Shown: one piece after another, positions 1 to 6,901 of the stretch
How the letters are laid out: each line of letters opens with the position of its first letter
Position numbering within the stretch: position 1 is the stretch's first letter
Source: CAYSAA01 sp964428905
Lineage (GTDB): Bacteria; Atribacterota; Phoenicimicrobiia; Phoenicimicrobiales; Stramentimicrobiaceae
Assembly: GCA_964428905.1 (NCBI GenBank)
Contig: CAYSAA010000232.1
Location: forward strand, 1-12,516
Direction of reading: 5' to 3'
DNA length: 12,516 nt
Notes under the pieces: model-generated
What the model was told of the DNA's origin: nothing
Database searches by the model: none
What the model saw: only the letters and a program-made list of their open reading frames with translations
Made by a program: the position numbers and the translations under genes

Positions 1-63
1 GTTAAGCCCTCCAGCGCCGATGGTACTGCAGTTTTTTCTGTGGGAGAGTAGGACACTGCCGGG
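1..63 (+). rRNA. rrf: 5S ribosomal RNA, 3' half (cut by window start)
   Basis: The first 63 bases match the 3' half of a bacterial 5S rRNA. The conserved block GCGCCGATGGTACTGC (helix IV and loop E region) lies at about 14-29, followed by GGGAGAGTAGGAC and a terminal CTGCCGGG. The 5' half lies outside the window, so pairing of the closing helix cannot be checked. The mature end near 63 is estimated from the family. An AATTTTTTATT tract follows directly and could act as the U-run of a terminator using the closing 5S helix. The window therefore begins at the end of an rRNA operon. Confidence 0.93.
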
Positions 64-85
64 AATTTTTTATTGGGAGGAAAGT

Positions 86-733
86 ATGGGGATTGAAATT
101 ATATCGTTTGATATGGATGGAACATTAGTAGAAACGGATTATAATGATTTAATTTGGCAAAAAGCTATACCTGAATTGGTTGCTGAAAGAGAAAAAATAG
201 ATTTTGAAACTGCCCTAAAAATAGTTCAAAAAAAATATGACCAGGTTGGGGCAGAGAACAACAAATGGTATGATATTAAATATTGGATTAATTTTTTTGG
301 ACTTGAAGTTGATTACGAGAAATTGTTGCAAAAATACGAAGATAAGATAAGTATATTTCCGGAAGTTCCACATGTATTGGATCAATTGGCTATAAAATAT
401 CGGTTGATATGTATCTCGTCTATGCCCAGAGAATTCTTAATACCAAAAACAAGAAAATTAGAAAAATATTTTCAATCGATTTTTTCTACATTATCAGATT
501 ACCAACAGTTAAAGAATAAGGAGATATACAGTAAGATCTGCAGGAAATTGCAGGTTGTACCTGGAACAATATTACATGTTGGCGATCATGAAAAATCAGA
601 CTATCTTGCTGCAAAAGATGCAGGACTAAAAACTTTATTGCTGGACCGCTATCAAATGGGATATAAAGAAAAATATCATAATGATGTTATTTATAGTTTA
701 TCTGATATTTTAATGAAAATAAAATTGTTATAA
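86..733 (+). CDS. HAD-superfamily hydrolase (phosphatase-like)
   Basis: This 215-residue cytosolic protein looks like a haloacid dehalogenase-type phosphohydrolase. Motif I is D9-M-D11-G-T near the N-terminus. Motif II is the Ser pair at 111-112 after a hydrophobic strand. A motif III Lys candidate is K143 or K145, and motif IV is G166-D167 with D172, followed by a typical DAGLKTLLLDR strand. Residues about 15-95 form a helical cap insertion. The substrate cannot be told; phosphoglycolate- or nucleotide-phosphatase-like roles are possible. The ATG at 86 is chosen because GGGAGG at 75-80 sits 5 bases upstream. The frame stays open to an ATG at 20, but that lies inside the 5S rRNA. The gene begins only 22 bases after the 5S and is followed 17 bases later by fpg, so it may be transcribed by read-through from the rRNA operon. 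Confidence 0.85.
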   Translation: MGIEIISFDMDGTLVETDYNDLIWQKAIPELVAEREKIDFETALKIVQKKYDQVGAENNKWYDIKYWINFFGLEVDYEKLLQKYEDKISIFPEVPHVLDQLAIKYRLICISSMPREFLIPKTRKLEKYFQSIFSTLSDYQQLKNKEIYSKICRKLQVVPGTILHVGDHEKSDYLAAKDAGLKTLLLDRYQMGYKEKYHNDVIYSLSDILMKIKLL

Positions 734-750
734 ATTATGAAAGGCAGACT

Positions 751-1587
751 ATGCCAGAACTCCCCGAGGTTGAAACAATACGAAGAGGTCTGGAAAAGAA
801 AATAATTAATAAAAGGATAATTAAAATTCAGGTAAATCTTCCTAGACTAATTAAAAAACCCAAAGAACATGGATTTACAGCCCGATTGAAGGGCACCTTT
901 GTTAAAAATATAAAACGAAGGGGAAAATATATTATATTTCTTCTTAATTCGACCGACTATCTTGTTGTTCATTTAGGCATGAGCGGTCTTTTATTATATC
1001 ACAAGTACATATTGACACTACCTAAAATCAATGAAAAACACAATCATATTATACTCTGTTTCGAAGATAGAAGTGAAATGATTTATAATGATGTGAGACA
1101 ATTTGGTAAGATATGGTTACTTAAAAAGGATGAAAAATTATCTGGCATCGAATCTTTGGGCTTTGAGCCCTTGGAACATCATTTTACTTTTAATAAATTC
1201 TACCAGCTACTTCAGAGTAGTAAAGGGAATATCAAGTCATTGTTAATGAATCAAAAAAAGATTGCTGGAATCGGTAATATTTATGCCAATGAAATTCTTT
1301 TTCACGCAGGTATTTATCCCCTTCGTAAAGTAAGCTCTTTAACTAAAGATGAAGCGAGGAGCGTATATTTCTACATCAGGGAAATTTTGTCAAAGGCCAT
1401 TAAGTTTAGAGGGACCACAATGCTTGATGAATCTTATCGGGATTCTCAGGGAATGAAAGGGCAATATAGGAAACTAATCATGGTTTATGGAAAAAAGGGA
1501 GGAATATGTCCTTTTTGCGGTCAACCTTTAGAAGTAATCAGAATTGAAAATAGGAGCTCCTTTGTGTGTCCTATATGTCAGAAATAA
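751..1587 (+). CDS. mutM: Formamidopyrimidine-DNA glycosylase (Fpg/MutM)
   Basis: This base-excision repair enzyme removes oxidised purines such as 8-oxoguanine and Fapy lesions and then cleaves the DNA backbone by AP-lyase activity. The N-terminus MPELPEVET supplies the catalytic Pro (first residue after Met removal) and Glu. A conserved RRGKY segment near residue 60 carries the beta-hairpin lysine. The helix-two-turn-helix signature MNQKKIAGIGNIYANEILF is present in mid-protein. The C-terminal zinc finger is intact with C253, C256, C273 and C276, and R268 corresponds to the DNA-contacting Arg of the finger. At 278 residues it has normal family length. AAAGG at 740-744 lies 6 bases before the ATG. 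It sits between the HAD gene (17 bases) and rnz (38 bases), which suggests one transcript. Confidence 0.96.
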   Translation: MPELPEVETIRRGLEKKIINKRIIKIQVNLPRLIKKPKEHGFTARLKGTFVKNIKRRGKYIIFLLNSTDYLVVHLGMSGLLLYHKYILTLPKINEKHNHIILCFEDRSEMIYNDVRQFGKIWLLKKDEKLSGIESLGFEPLEHHFTFNKFYQLLQSSKGNIKSLLMNQKKIAGIGNIYANEILFHAGIYPLRKVSSLTKDEARSVYFYIREILSKAIKFRGTTMLDESYRDSQGMKGQYRKLIMVYGKKGGICPFCGQPLEVIRIENRSSFVCPICQK

Positions 1588-1625
1588 AATCTTCCAAAAA
1601 TATTTAGGGAAAATATTAAAGTAAG

Positions 1626-2579
1626 ATGATGGAAAAAGTGATTTTTTTAGGAACAAGTGCTGGGATACCTACGAATGCAAGGAATGTAGCTTCTTTGGCT
1701 ATTACATTTAATGGCAATAGCGGTGATTTTTGGTTATTTGATTGTGGAGAGGGGACACAGCAACAAATCCAACGCGCAGGTTTAAAATTATCAAAATTAA
1801 AAAATATTTTTATAAGTCATTTGCATGGTGATCATCTTTTTGGGCTTCCCGGTTTACTTGCTACAAGAGGATTACAGGGTATTACAAAGAGTATTAATAT
1901 TTTTGGCCCAGTCGGTTTAGAAAATTATCTGAAGAATTGTTTTGACTATTCCAGTACACATATACCTTATAAATACCATATTTATAGTATTGAGAAAGAA
2001 AATTTCCTTACAAAAAAATTATTATGGAAAAAGGAAAATTGTTCAGTTTTCTGCGCTACACTTAATCATCAAATCGATAGTTTTGGTTATGCTATTTTTG
2101 AAGAAAAGATGAAGAGAAATATAATTGTTGAAAAATTAATAAGATTAGGGGTTCAACCTGGACCTATCTATAGAAGTATTAAAGAAAAAACTCTAATAAC
2201 ACTTGAAGATGGTAGGATATTAAAAAGAGATGATTTTGTGAAAGAATCAGTCCATATAAAAAAGATATGTTATTGTAGCGATACTATGTTTTGCGAAAAC
2301 GCTGTCATTCTTGCCAGGGATGCCGATTTACTGATACATGAGGCAACTTTTTCTAACCAGGAAAAAACTGAAGCCGAGCAGAGTTTTCATTCTACTATTG
2401 AAGATGCAATCAAAGTAGCCAGATCTGCAAAGGTAAAAAGGCTTGTTTTAAATCATATTAGTCCAAGGTATCAATACTCAGTAAAAGGTTCCCAAAAATG
2501 GGATACATTTCGGGGAGAAGCAACTGGCCAATATCCTGAAATTATTTTAGCTGAGGATTTTTTAGAAATAAAAATATAG
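1626..2579 (+). CDS. rnz: Ribonuclease Z (tRNA 3' endonuclease)
   Basis: RNase Z is a metallo-beta-lactamase-fold endonuclease that cuts pre-tRNAs after the discriminator base to make the 3' end ready for CCA. The zinc motif HLHGDH (H65, H67, D69, H70) is intact. FDCGEGTQQQ precedes it, LNHQIDSFGYAIFEE carries the motif III His, CYCSDT carries the bridging Asp, HEATF follows, and LNHISPRYQ carries the last His. The segment around GVQPGPIYRSIKEKTLITLEDGR is the conserved region after the flexible arm in bacterial RNase Z. At 317 residues it has the usual length. The start is ATG 1626 or the adjacent ATG 1629; the SD is weak. It is probably co-transcribed with fpg and the HAD gene. The rRNA-operon neighbourhood fits a stable-RNA processing role, although that link is inference. 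Confidence 0.95.
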   Translation: MMEKVIFLGTSAGIPTNARNVASLAITFNGNSGDFWLFDCGEGTQQQIQRAGLKLSKLKNIFISHLHGDHLFGLPGLLATRGLQGITKSINIFGPVGLENYLKNCFDYSSTHIPYKYHIYSIEKENFLTKKLLWKKENCSVFCATLNHQIDSFGYAIFEEKMKRNIIVEKLIRLGVQPGPIYRSIKEKTLITLEDGRILKRDDFVKESVHIKKICYCSDTMFCENAVILARDADLLIHEATFSNQEKTEAEQSFHSTIEDAIKVARSAKVKRLVLNHISPRYQYSVKGSQKWDTFRGEATGQYPEIILAEDFLEIKI

Positions 2580-2657
2580 ACAAAATAATAAATAGGTCTT
2601 GAATTTTATGATAATTTAAGTTATCTTAAATAAGTCAATGATTTTTAGTAGACAAGC

Positions 2658-2686
2658 TTGATAGTCTCAATAGCATAAATGATACT
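2658..2686 (+). promoter_or_regulatory. Candidate sigma-A promoter of the ferredoxin gene
   Basis: TTGATA (2658-2663) and GATACT (2681-2686) are separated by exactly 17 bases. This matches 5 of 6 bases of the -35 consensus and 4 of 6 of the -10 consensus. Transcription would start near 2693, giving a leader of about 60 bases before the GTG start. The assignment rests on sequence match and position only. Confidence 0.4.
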
Positions 2687-2751
2687 TATCTGGTTAATTT
2701 GCTTAATGGTTAAATAAGCAGGAAATTTTCAGTAACAGGAGGTGAAATATT

Positions 2752-2937
2752 GTGAAAGCAAGTGTTGATGCAGATCTTTGTACTGGATGTGGACTTTGCG
2801 AAAGCACATGTCCCGAAGTTTTTGAATTACAGGATGATGTGGCAGTTGTTAAGGTAGATACTGTACCCAAAGATGCAGAAGAAGCCTGCCAGGAAGCTGC
2901 TGAAGATTGCCCAGTTGAGGCTATCAGTTGCGAATAG
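2752..2937 (+). CDS. Single-cluster [4Fe-4S] ferredoxin
   Basis: This 61-residue acidic electron carrier has C10, C13 and C16 in the CxxCxxC motif and C53 followed by Pro, the four ligands expected for one [4Fe-4S] cluster. C20 and C46 occupy the places that form a disulfide in Thermotoga maritima ferredoxin, and the whole sequence, starting MKASVDADLCTGCG, resembles that protein. C60, next to the C-terminus, is an additional Cys. A second cluster is not possible because the second CxxCxxC motif is absent. The GTG start is chosen because a perfect AGGAGGTG SD lies at 2737-2744, 7 bases upstream. The gene is monocistronic, with a candidate promoter before it and a strong terminator right after the stop. 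It probably serves as a general low-potential electron donor in an anaerobe; no partner enzyme is encoded next to it. Confidence 0.93.
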   Translation: MKASVDADLCTGCGLCESTCPEVFELQDDVAVVKVDTVPKDAEEACQEAAEDCPVEAISCE

Positions 2938-2944
2938 AAGAACA

Positions 2945-2980
2945 AAGGAAGAGGGACACAAACCTCTTCCTTAATTTTTT
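2945..2980 (+). terminator. Intrinsic terminator after the ferredoxin gene
   Basis: A perfect 10-bp stem is formed by AAGGAAGAGG (2945-2954) and CCTCTTCCTT (2963-2972) with an 8-base loop. A TTTTTT run follows at 2975-2980. It starts 7 bases after the ferredoxin stop codon and separates this gene from the thiolation genes downstream. Confidence 0.9.
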
Positions 2981-3045
2981 ATTATTTACTATTTTGTTCT
3001 TTCCTACCTCATGATTCCATCTTTGTTCTATTTCCTACTGCAAAA

Positions 3046-3062
3046 TGTAAAAATATTTTACA
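3046..3062. promoter_or_regulatory. Perfect 7-bp dyad, possible operator
   Basis: TGTAAAA (3046-3052) and TTTTACA (3056-3062) form a perfect inverted repeat around a 3-base centre, about 80 bases before the ThiI-like gene. TTTACA at its right edge could double as a -35 element, but no convincing -10 lies at the right distance. The dyad has no following U-run, so it is not a good terminator. The binding factor is unknown; the half-sites differ from the Rex-type TTGTGA. Confidence 0.3.
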
Positions 3063-3141
3063 ATAAATAGATTGATGTATTTTAAAGACGGGAATTTTTT
3101 ATATTTCATGGGCAAATAAAAAATAAAGAAAAGAGTTTGTT

Positions 3142-4155
3142 GTGAGTAATAGCAAGAAAGCCATAGCGCTTTATTCCGGTGGTTTAGATAGTATCTTAGC
3201 TATTAAAATTATATTGGAACAAGGTATTGAAGTAATTGGAGTACATTTTGAAACGCCTTTTATTGGTTATAATCATAATGTTTACGGGGCACAGTATTTG
3301 AATATTTCTGTTATTAAGAAAGACATTAGTGAGGATTTTCAAAAAATTCTAATAAATCCCAAACATGGCTATGGAAAAAATAAAAATCCTTGTATTGATT
3401 GTCGTATTTTGATGTTTCGCAAAGCAGGAGAAGTAATGGAACAGGAAGGAGCTTTGTTTATTATCAGCGGTGAAGTTTTGGGACAAAGGCCAATGACACA
3501 GAATAAGAAAAACTTATTGATGATTAGCAAAGAGTCAGGTTATGATCAGTGGATTATAAGACCACTTTCTGCTTTATTATTACCGGAGACTGATCCTGAG
3601 AAACGCCAGATTATTGATCGCTCACAATTATTAGATATTCAAGGTCGATCAAGGAAAAGACAAATTCTTCTAGCTGAAAGGTGGGGAGTAAATAAATATC
3701 CTGCCCCAGCGGGAGGTTGCAAGTTAACTGAACCTGGCTTTGCAAAAAGAATGCATGATTTATTGGCAAGAAAAAAATTCAGTCAGAATGACATTAATCT
3801 TTTAAAAATAGGACGGCATTTTACTCTACATGAACATGTCAAATTAGTTGTGGGGAGAAACGAGGAAGAAAATAAAAATATATTTTCCCTGGCTCATTCA
3901 AAAGACTATTTATTAACTTCACAGAACTTTAAAGGCCCTGTTTCTTTATTGCATTTTTATATTGATTCAGATGATGAAATTCATGAGATAGATAAAATCT
4001 TAGATTTAGCCAGCAGAATTACAGCAAGGTATTGTGATAAAAATCATTTTACAGATTTAGTTGATATCAATATCTGGAAACCTGGCCAAAAAATTAATCA
4101 AACAAAATATGTTCAATCATTATCTGATAAAGTGATTAGTTATTATCGTATTTAG
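3142..4155 (+). CDS. ThiI-like PP-loop ATPase with C-terminal NFACT-R-like domain
   Basis: This 337-residue protein is likely an RNA (tRNA) thiolation enzyme. The N-terminal ATP-pyrophosphatase loop is SGGLDS at residues 12-17. NPC84-I-D-C87 follows at the place where MnmA-type enzymes hold a catalytic Cys, then SGEVLGQRP (109-117). A conserved PAPAGGC193KLT segment supplies a third Cys. Residues about 225-337 form a separate domain containing KLVVGRNEEEN, which I recognise as resembling the NFACT-R RNA-binding module; such PP-loop/NFACT-R fusions have been described in bacteria. It is not classical ThiI, because no N-terminal ferredoxin-like/THUMP region precedes the PP-loop. The GTG start gives the N-terminus closest to the PP-loop; the SD is weak (AAAGAG-like, around 3130). 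mnmA follows after 16 bases, so the two genes are probably one unit. The target nucleoside is unknown. Confidence 0.8.
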   Translation: MSNSKKAIALYSGGLDSILAIKIILEQGIEVIGVHFETPFIGYNHNVYGAQYLNISVIKKDISEDFQKILINPKHGYGKNKNPCIDCRILMFRKAGEVMEQEGALFIISGEVLGQRPMTQNKKNLLMISKESGYDQWIIRPLSALLLPETDPEKRQIIDRSQLLDIQGRSRKRQILLAERWGVNKYPAPAGGCKLTEPGFAKRMHDLLARKKFSQNDINLLKIGRHFTLHEHVKLVVGRNEEENKNIFSLAHSKDYLLTSQNFKGPVSLLHFYIDSDDEIHEIDKILDLASRITARYCDKNHFTDLVDINIWKPGQKINQTKYVQSLSDKVISYYRI

Positions 4156-4171
4156 TTTTTGAGGCATAGGT

Positions 4172-5308
4172 ATGAAGAAGGATAAGACTGTTTTGGTAGC
4201 CATGAGTGGTGGTATTGATAGCACTGTTGCGGCATTTTTATTAAAAGAAAAGGGTTACCAGGTATATGGGATTTATTTTCAATTTATCGATGATGAAGAT
4301 TCCCAAAAAATTCCCAGTGAGAACACAAATAAGCATAATTCTTTTTCTGATAGACAAAGAGTACAGATAGCTGCAAAAAAAATAGGAATTTCATTGTGGA
4401 AAATCGATTATCGCAAAGAGTTCAAAAAAATCGTTATCGATGATTTTATTAGGAAATATCACATGGGTATTACTCCTAATCCCTGTATTGTATGTAATGA
4501 AAAAGTAAAATTCACTTTACTCTTTGATTTTGCTATAAAAAATAATATACAATTCATTGCCACAGGTCACTATGCCCGAATTGAAAAAGATGAGGAAACA
4601 GAAAATTTTCTTTTAAAAAGAGGCCTGGATACCAAGAAGGATCAATCTTATTTTCTTTATAGATTAAGTCAGAATGTACTTTCCAAATCGATTTTTCCGT
4701 TAGGTAACGTAAGGAAAAGCAATGTAGAGAAAATCGCTTGGGAAATTGGTTTAAAGCCATTTAAAATAAAAGAAAGTCAGGAGATATGTTTTATTACTGG
4801 AAAAAATTATCGCAAACTTGTGGGAAATGATCAAGGACAAAAAGCTAAACCGGGCTATTTTCTGGATACCTCAGGAAATATATTGGGGAAACATAGGGGA
4901 ATCGCCTTTTATACCATCGGCCAAAGAAGAAAAATCGGTTTATCCTTAAATACCAGAAAGTACATTGTCCGGATTAACCCTAAAGAAAATACCATTATTA
5001 TCGGTAATGAATCAGATCTTTACCGTAGAGAATTTAAGGTAAAAAATGTTCATTATATTTCTATCGATCCTGTTTCAAAACCAAAAAAATTACAGGTTCA
5101 GGTTAGGTATAATACAATTCCAGCTCCTGCAATTATATTTCCTGGCCAGGAGGAAAATAGAGTAGGTGTTTTTCTTGATGAGCCTCAGCGAGCAATTACA
5201 CCTGGACAGTCAGCTGTTTTTTATAGCAAAGATATTGTTATTGGCGGTGGCATTATTTCTAGTTTTGAGATAAACAATCCTGGGTGCCCCCAGCATACTA
5301 TAGGGTAA
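4172..5308 (+). CDS. mnmA: tRNA-specific 2-thiouridylase MnmA
   Basis: MnmA adenylates and thiolates U34 in the wobble position of tRNA-Lys, tRNA-Glu and tRNA-Gln. The PP-loop is SGGIDS (12-17). ATGHYARI and KDQSYFLYRL are the tRNA- and ATP-site motifs, ESQEIC206FI holds the persulfide Cys, and FYTIGQRRKIGLS is the central-domain signature, followed by the beta-barrel C-terminal domain. At 378 residues it has normal length. The catalytic segment reads TPNPC105IVC108NEKVKF: the residue equivalent to E. coli Asp99 is Cys, so the enzyme has a CxxC plus a distal Cys, the arrangement associated with iron-sulfur-dependent thiolases. GAGG at 4161-4164 is 7 bases before the ATG. No cysteine desulfurase gene is next to it. 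Confidence 0.95.
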   Translation: MKKDKTVLVAMSGGIDSTVAAFLLKEKGYQVYGIYFQFIDDEDSQKIPSENTNKHNSFSDRQRVQIAAKKIGISLWKIDYRKEFKKIVIDDFIRKYHMGITPNPCIVCNEKVKFTLLFDFAIKNNIQFIATGHYARIEKDEETENFLLKRGLDTKKDQSYFLYRLSQNVLSKSIFPLGNVRKSNVEKIAWEIGLKPFKIKESQEICFITGKNYRKLVGNDQGQKAKPGYFLDTSGNILGKHRGIAFYTIGQRRKIGLSLNTRKYIVRINPKENTIIIGNESDLYRREFKVKNVHYISIDPVSKPKKLQVQVRYNTIPAPAIIFPGQEENRVGVFLDEPQRAITPGQSAVFYSKDIVIGGGIISSFEINNPGCPQHTIG

Positions 5309-5334
5309 AACCTCACCTATTTTAATTATTTTTC
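5300..5334 (+). terminator. Weak candidate terminator at the mnmA end
   Basis: ATAGG (5300-5304) pairs with CCTAT (5316-5320), with one more pair possible across a bulge, overlapping the mnmA stop codon. T-rich sequence, TTTTAATTATTTTT, follows. The stem is short and AT-rich, so termination may be inefficient. Confidence 0.3.
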
Positions 5335-5352
5335 ATTTTAGTAATCAAAATA

Positions 5353-5381
5353 TTGACACTGGAATTTTATTAATATATAAT
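5353..5381 (+). promoter_or_regulatory. Exact consensus sigma-A promoter of the HTH operon
   Basis: TTGACA (5353-5358) and TATAAT (5376-5381) are separated by 17 bases, a perfect match to the housekeeping consensus. Transcription would start near 5388, about 23 bases before the regulator's ATG, and would run through the three genes 5411-8092. A promoter this strong usually needs repression, which the adjoining repeat could provide. Confidence 0.85.
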
Positions 5382-5400
5382 GTGTACAAAAATGTGTACA
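5381..5400. promoter_or_regulatory. Doubled TGTGTACA element, likely operator
   Basis: TGTGTACA occurs twice (5381-5388 and 5393-5400), separated by AAAA. The core TGTACA of each copy is itself palindromic, so the site reads as both a direct and an inverted repeat. It begins on the last base of the -10 and covers the expected transcription start, ending right at the SD (AGGA, 5400-5403). Binding there would block transcription. The gene directly downstream encodes an HTH protein, so autoregulation is the simplest inference. I noticed no other TGTACA in the window by eye. Confidence 0.6.
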
Positions 5401-5410
5401 GGATATAACT

Positions 5411-5953
5411 ATGGATTTAATTAGGATTGGAGATAAGGTCTTATCTTGGGAGAAGATAGATCGGGAAATTGCTAAAATATTAAAATTAAGAACAGGGGGA
5501 TTAACCCAGGAAGAGGTTGCCAGAAAGTTAGGAATCGAAAGAACGTTTGTTTCACGTTTGGAAAGCCTGGGGGAAATAAGAAGGGGCGAAAAGGTTGCCC
5601 TGGTGGGGTTTCCGATAAAGAATAAAAGTGAATTGTTATTGCTGGCGAAGGAAATTGGCATTGATTTTACCCTTCTATTAACCCGAGAGGAAAGCTTCAA
5701 ATTCATAGAGGATAGAAGCAAGACTGACCTTTTTAATGAAATCATTACCATTATTTCCCATTTAATTGATTTTGATTTAATTGTATTTTTAGGATCTGAC
5801 CAAAGAGTAGATGTTGTGGAAAAATTATTCAGTATCCAGGTAATTGGTATAGAAATTGGTAAATCACCGATTACAGAAGACAAATATGTAAATCCTGAAA
5901 TGGTTCTGGATATTTTAAGGGAAGTAAAGATATTTTCGGCTGATAGGAGATAA
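5411..5953 (+). CDS. HTH transcriptional regulator (Cro/C1-type), first gene of operon
   Basis: This 180-residue protein has a helix-turn-helix at residues about 28-60 (GGLTQEEVARKLGIERTFVSRLESLGEIRRG), with the QEEVARKLG and RTFVSRLE helices typical of XRE/Cro-C1 DNA-binding domains. The rest looks like an alpha/beta domain: strands VALVGFPI, DFTLLLT and DLIVFLGS alternate with helices. It may therefore sense a ligand, though I recognise no ligand motif. AGGA at 5400-5403 lies 7 bases before the ATG. The next gene starts 2 bases after the stop, so translation is probably coupled. Its promoter carries a doubled TGTGTACA site, making it a likely autorepressor. The partner of such regulators in related genomes, as I recall, is the 'quinate 5-dehydrogenase'-type gene, as seen here. 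The effector and regulon are unknown. Confidence 0.8.
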   Translation: MDLIRIGDKVLSWEKIDREIAKILKLRTGGLTQEEVARKLGIERTFVSRLESLGEIRRGEKVALVGFPIKNKSELLLLAKEIGIDFTLLLTREESFKFIEDRSKTDLFNEIITIISHLIDFDLIVFLGSDQRVDVVEKLFSIQVIGIEIGKSPITEDKYVNPEMVLDILREVKIFSADRR

Positions 5954-5955
5954 GA

Positions 5956-6870
5956 ATGATGAAAAAGGTGATGGGAGTTAGTTTGGGATCTTCAACTCGG
6001 GATCATAAAGTGAAAATTGAAATATCAGGACAGGAGATAGAAATCGAGAGAAGGGGAACAGATGGTGATGTCAAAAAAATGATGCAATTATATCAGGAAT
6101 TTGACGGTAAAGTCGATGTTTTTGCCCTGGGTGGAACCGATTTATACCTTTATTCCGGTCGTGAAGGCAAAAGATATACCATCAGAGAATCTGCCAGGAT
6201 TGTCAGTGTGATAAAAAAAACACCCATTGTGGATGGGACCGGTATCAAATATGTACTGGAAAAAGATGTCATCCGGTATATTACTCAGCATACCGATATT
6301 AACCTGCAGGGCAAAAAAACCTTATTGCTCATTACTGTAGATCGTTTTGGGCTAGCCGAAGGCCTTATTGAGGCAGGGTGCGAGATGGTATTTGGTGATC
6401 TGATATTTTGTTTGCACATTCCCATTGCTCTGCACCATTTAAAAGCAATTGATAAGGCAGCCAGAATATTGATCCCTATTCTGGCTCATATACCCATTAA
6501 ATACTTATATCCCACTGGCAAGAAACAGGAAACATCAAATTCTAAATACAGTCGTTTTTTTAATGATGTTGATATTGTTGCCGGGGATTTTATTGCTATC
6601 AGTCAATATATGCCCCCAAAAATGGAAGGTAAAATTGTCATAACCAACACAGTGACTTCAAGAAATGTGCAGGATTTAAAGGACAGGGGAGTACAATATC
6701 TAATTACAACGACACCAGAGTTTCAAGGGAGATCTTTTGGCACTAATGTTTACCAGGCTACTTTGGTTGCCATTTCCGGGAAAAAGCCAGAAGATTTAAA
6801 AGAAGAAGATTATCTTTATTTAGCAAGACAAACCGGGTTTAAGCCCAGAATTGAAAAACTAAACGACTAA
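5956..6870 (+). CDS. Conserved protein of the 'quinate 5-dehydrogenase'-labelled family
   Basis: This 304-residue cytosolic protein resembles a family that database records commonly call quinate 5-dehydrogenase; the function is not established, and I doubt the name. Visible features are a GVSLGSSTRDHKV N-terminus, FALGGTDLYLYSGREGKRY, KKTPIVDGTGIKY, then LLLITVDRFGLAEGLIEAGCEMVFGDL and an H154-I-P-I-A-L-H160-H161 cluster. A clear GxGxxG NAD(P)-binding loop and the shikimate/quinate dehydrogenase Lys-Asp pair are not visible. Repeated hydrophobic strand-helix alternation suggests an alpha/beta fold. No signal peptide or membrane segment stands out. AGGAG at 5945-5949, inside the end of the regulator gene, precedes ATG 5956; a second ATG at 5959 is also possible. 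It sits between the regulator and the oxoamine synthase with tight spacing and so belongs to their pathway. Confidence 0.75.
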   Translation: MMKKVMGVSLGSSTRDHKVKIEISGQEIEIERRGTDGDVKKMMQLYQEFDGKVDVFALGGTDLYLYSGREGKRYTIRESARIVSVIKKTPIVDGTGIKYVLEKDVIRYITQHTDINLQGKKTLLLITVDRFGLAEGLIEAGCEMVFGDLIFCLHIPIALHHLKAIDKAARILIPILAHIPIKYLYPTGKKQETSNSKYSRFFNDVDIVAGDFIAISQYMPPKMEGKIVITNTVTSRNVQDLKDRGVQYLITTTPEFQGRSFGTNVYQATLVAISGKKPEDLKEEDYLYLARQTGFKPRIEKLND

Positions 6871-6901
6871 CATAAATGAAAGAAAATGAGAGGAGAAAAA
6901 A

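Noticed and set aside
20..85. 22-codon N-terminal extension of the HAD gene
   Set aside because: These codons lie within the 5S rRNA and the gap after it. The ATG at 86 has a well-placed GGGAGG site and begins the HAD fold directly.
2614..2631. ATTTAAG/CTTAAAT hairpin after rnz as a terminator
   Set aside because: The 7-bp stem is nearly all A-T and no proper U-run follows. It could be chance in AT-rich DNA.
2703..2945. 80-codon minus-strand frame over the ferredoxin gene
   Set aside because: It is antisense to a clearly conserved ferredoxin, low in complexity (Ser-rich) and has no SD.
5338..5883. 181-codon minus-strand frame over the HTH gene
   Set aside because: It is the mirror of the regulator reading frame in AT-rich DNA. 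The + strand has a perfect promoter, an SD and a recognisable HTH, and the minus frame has none.
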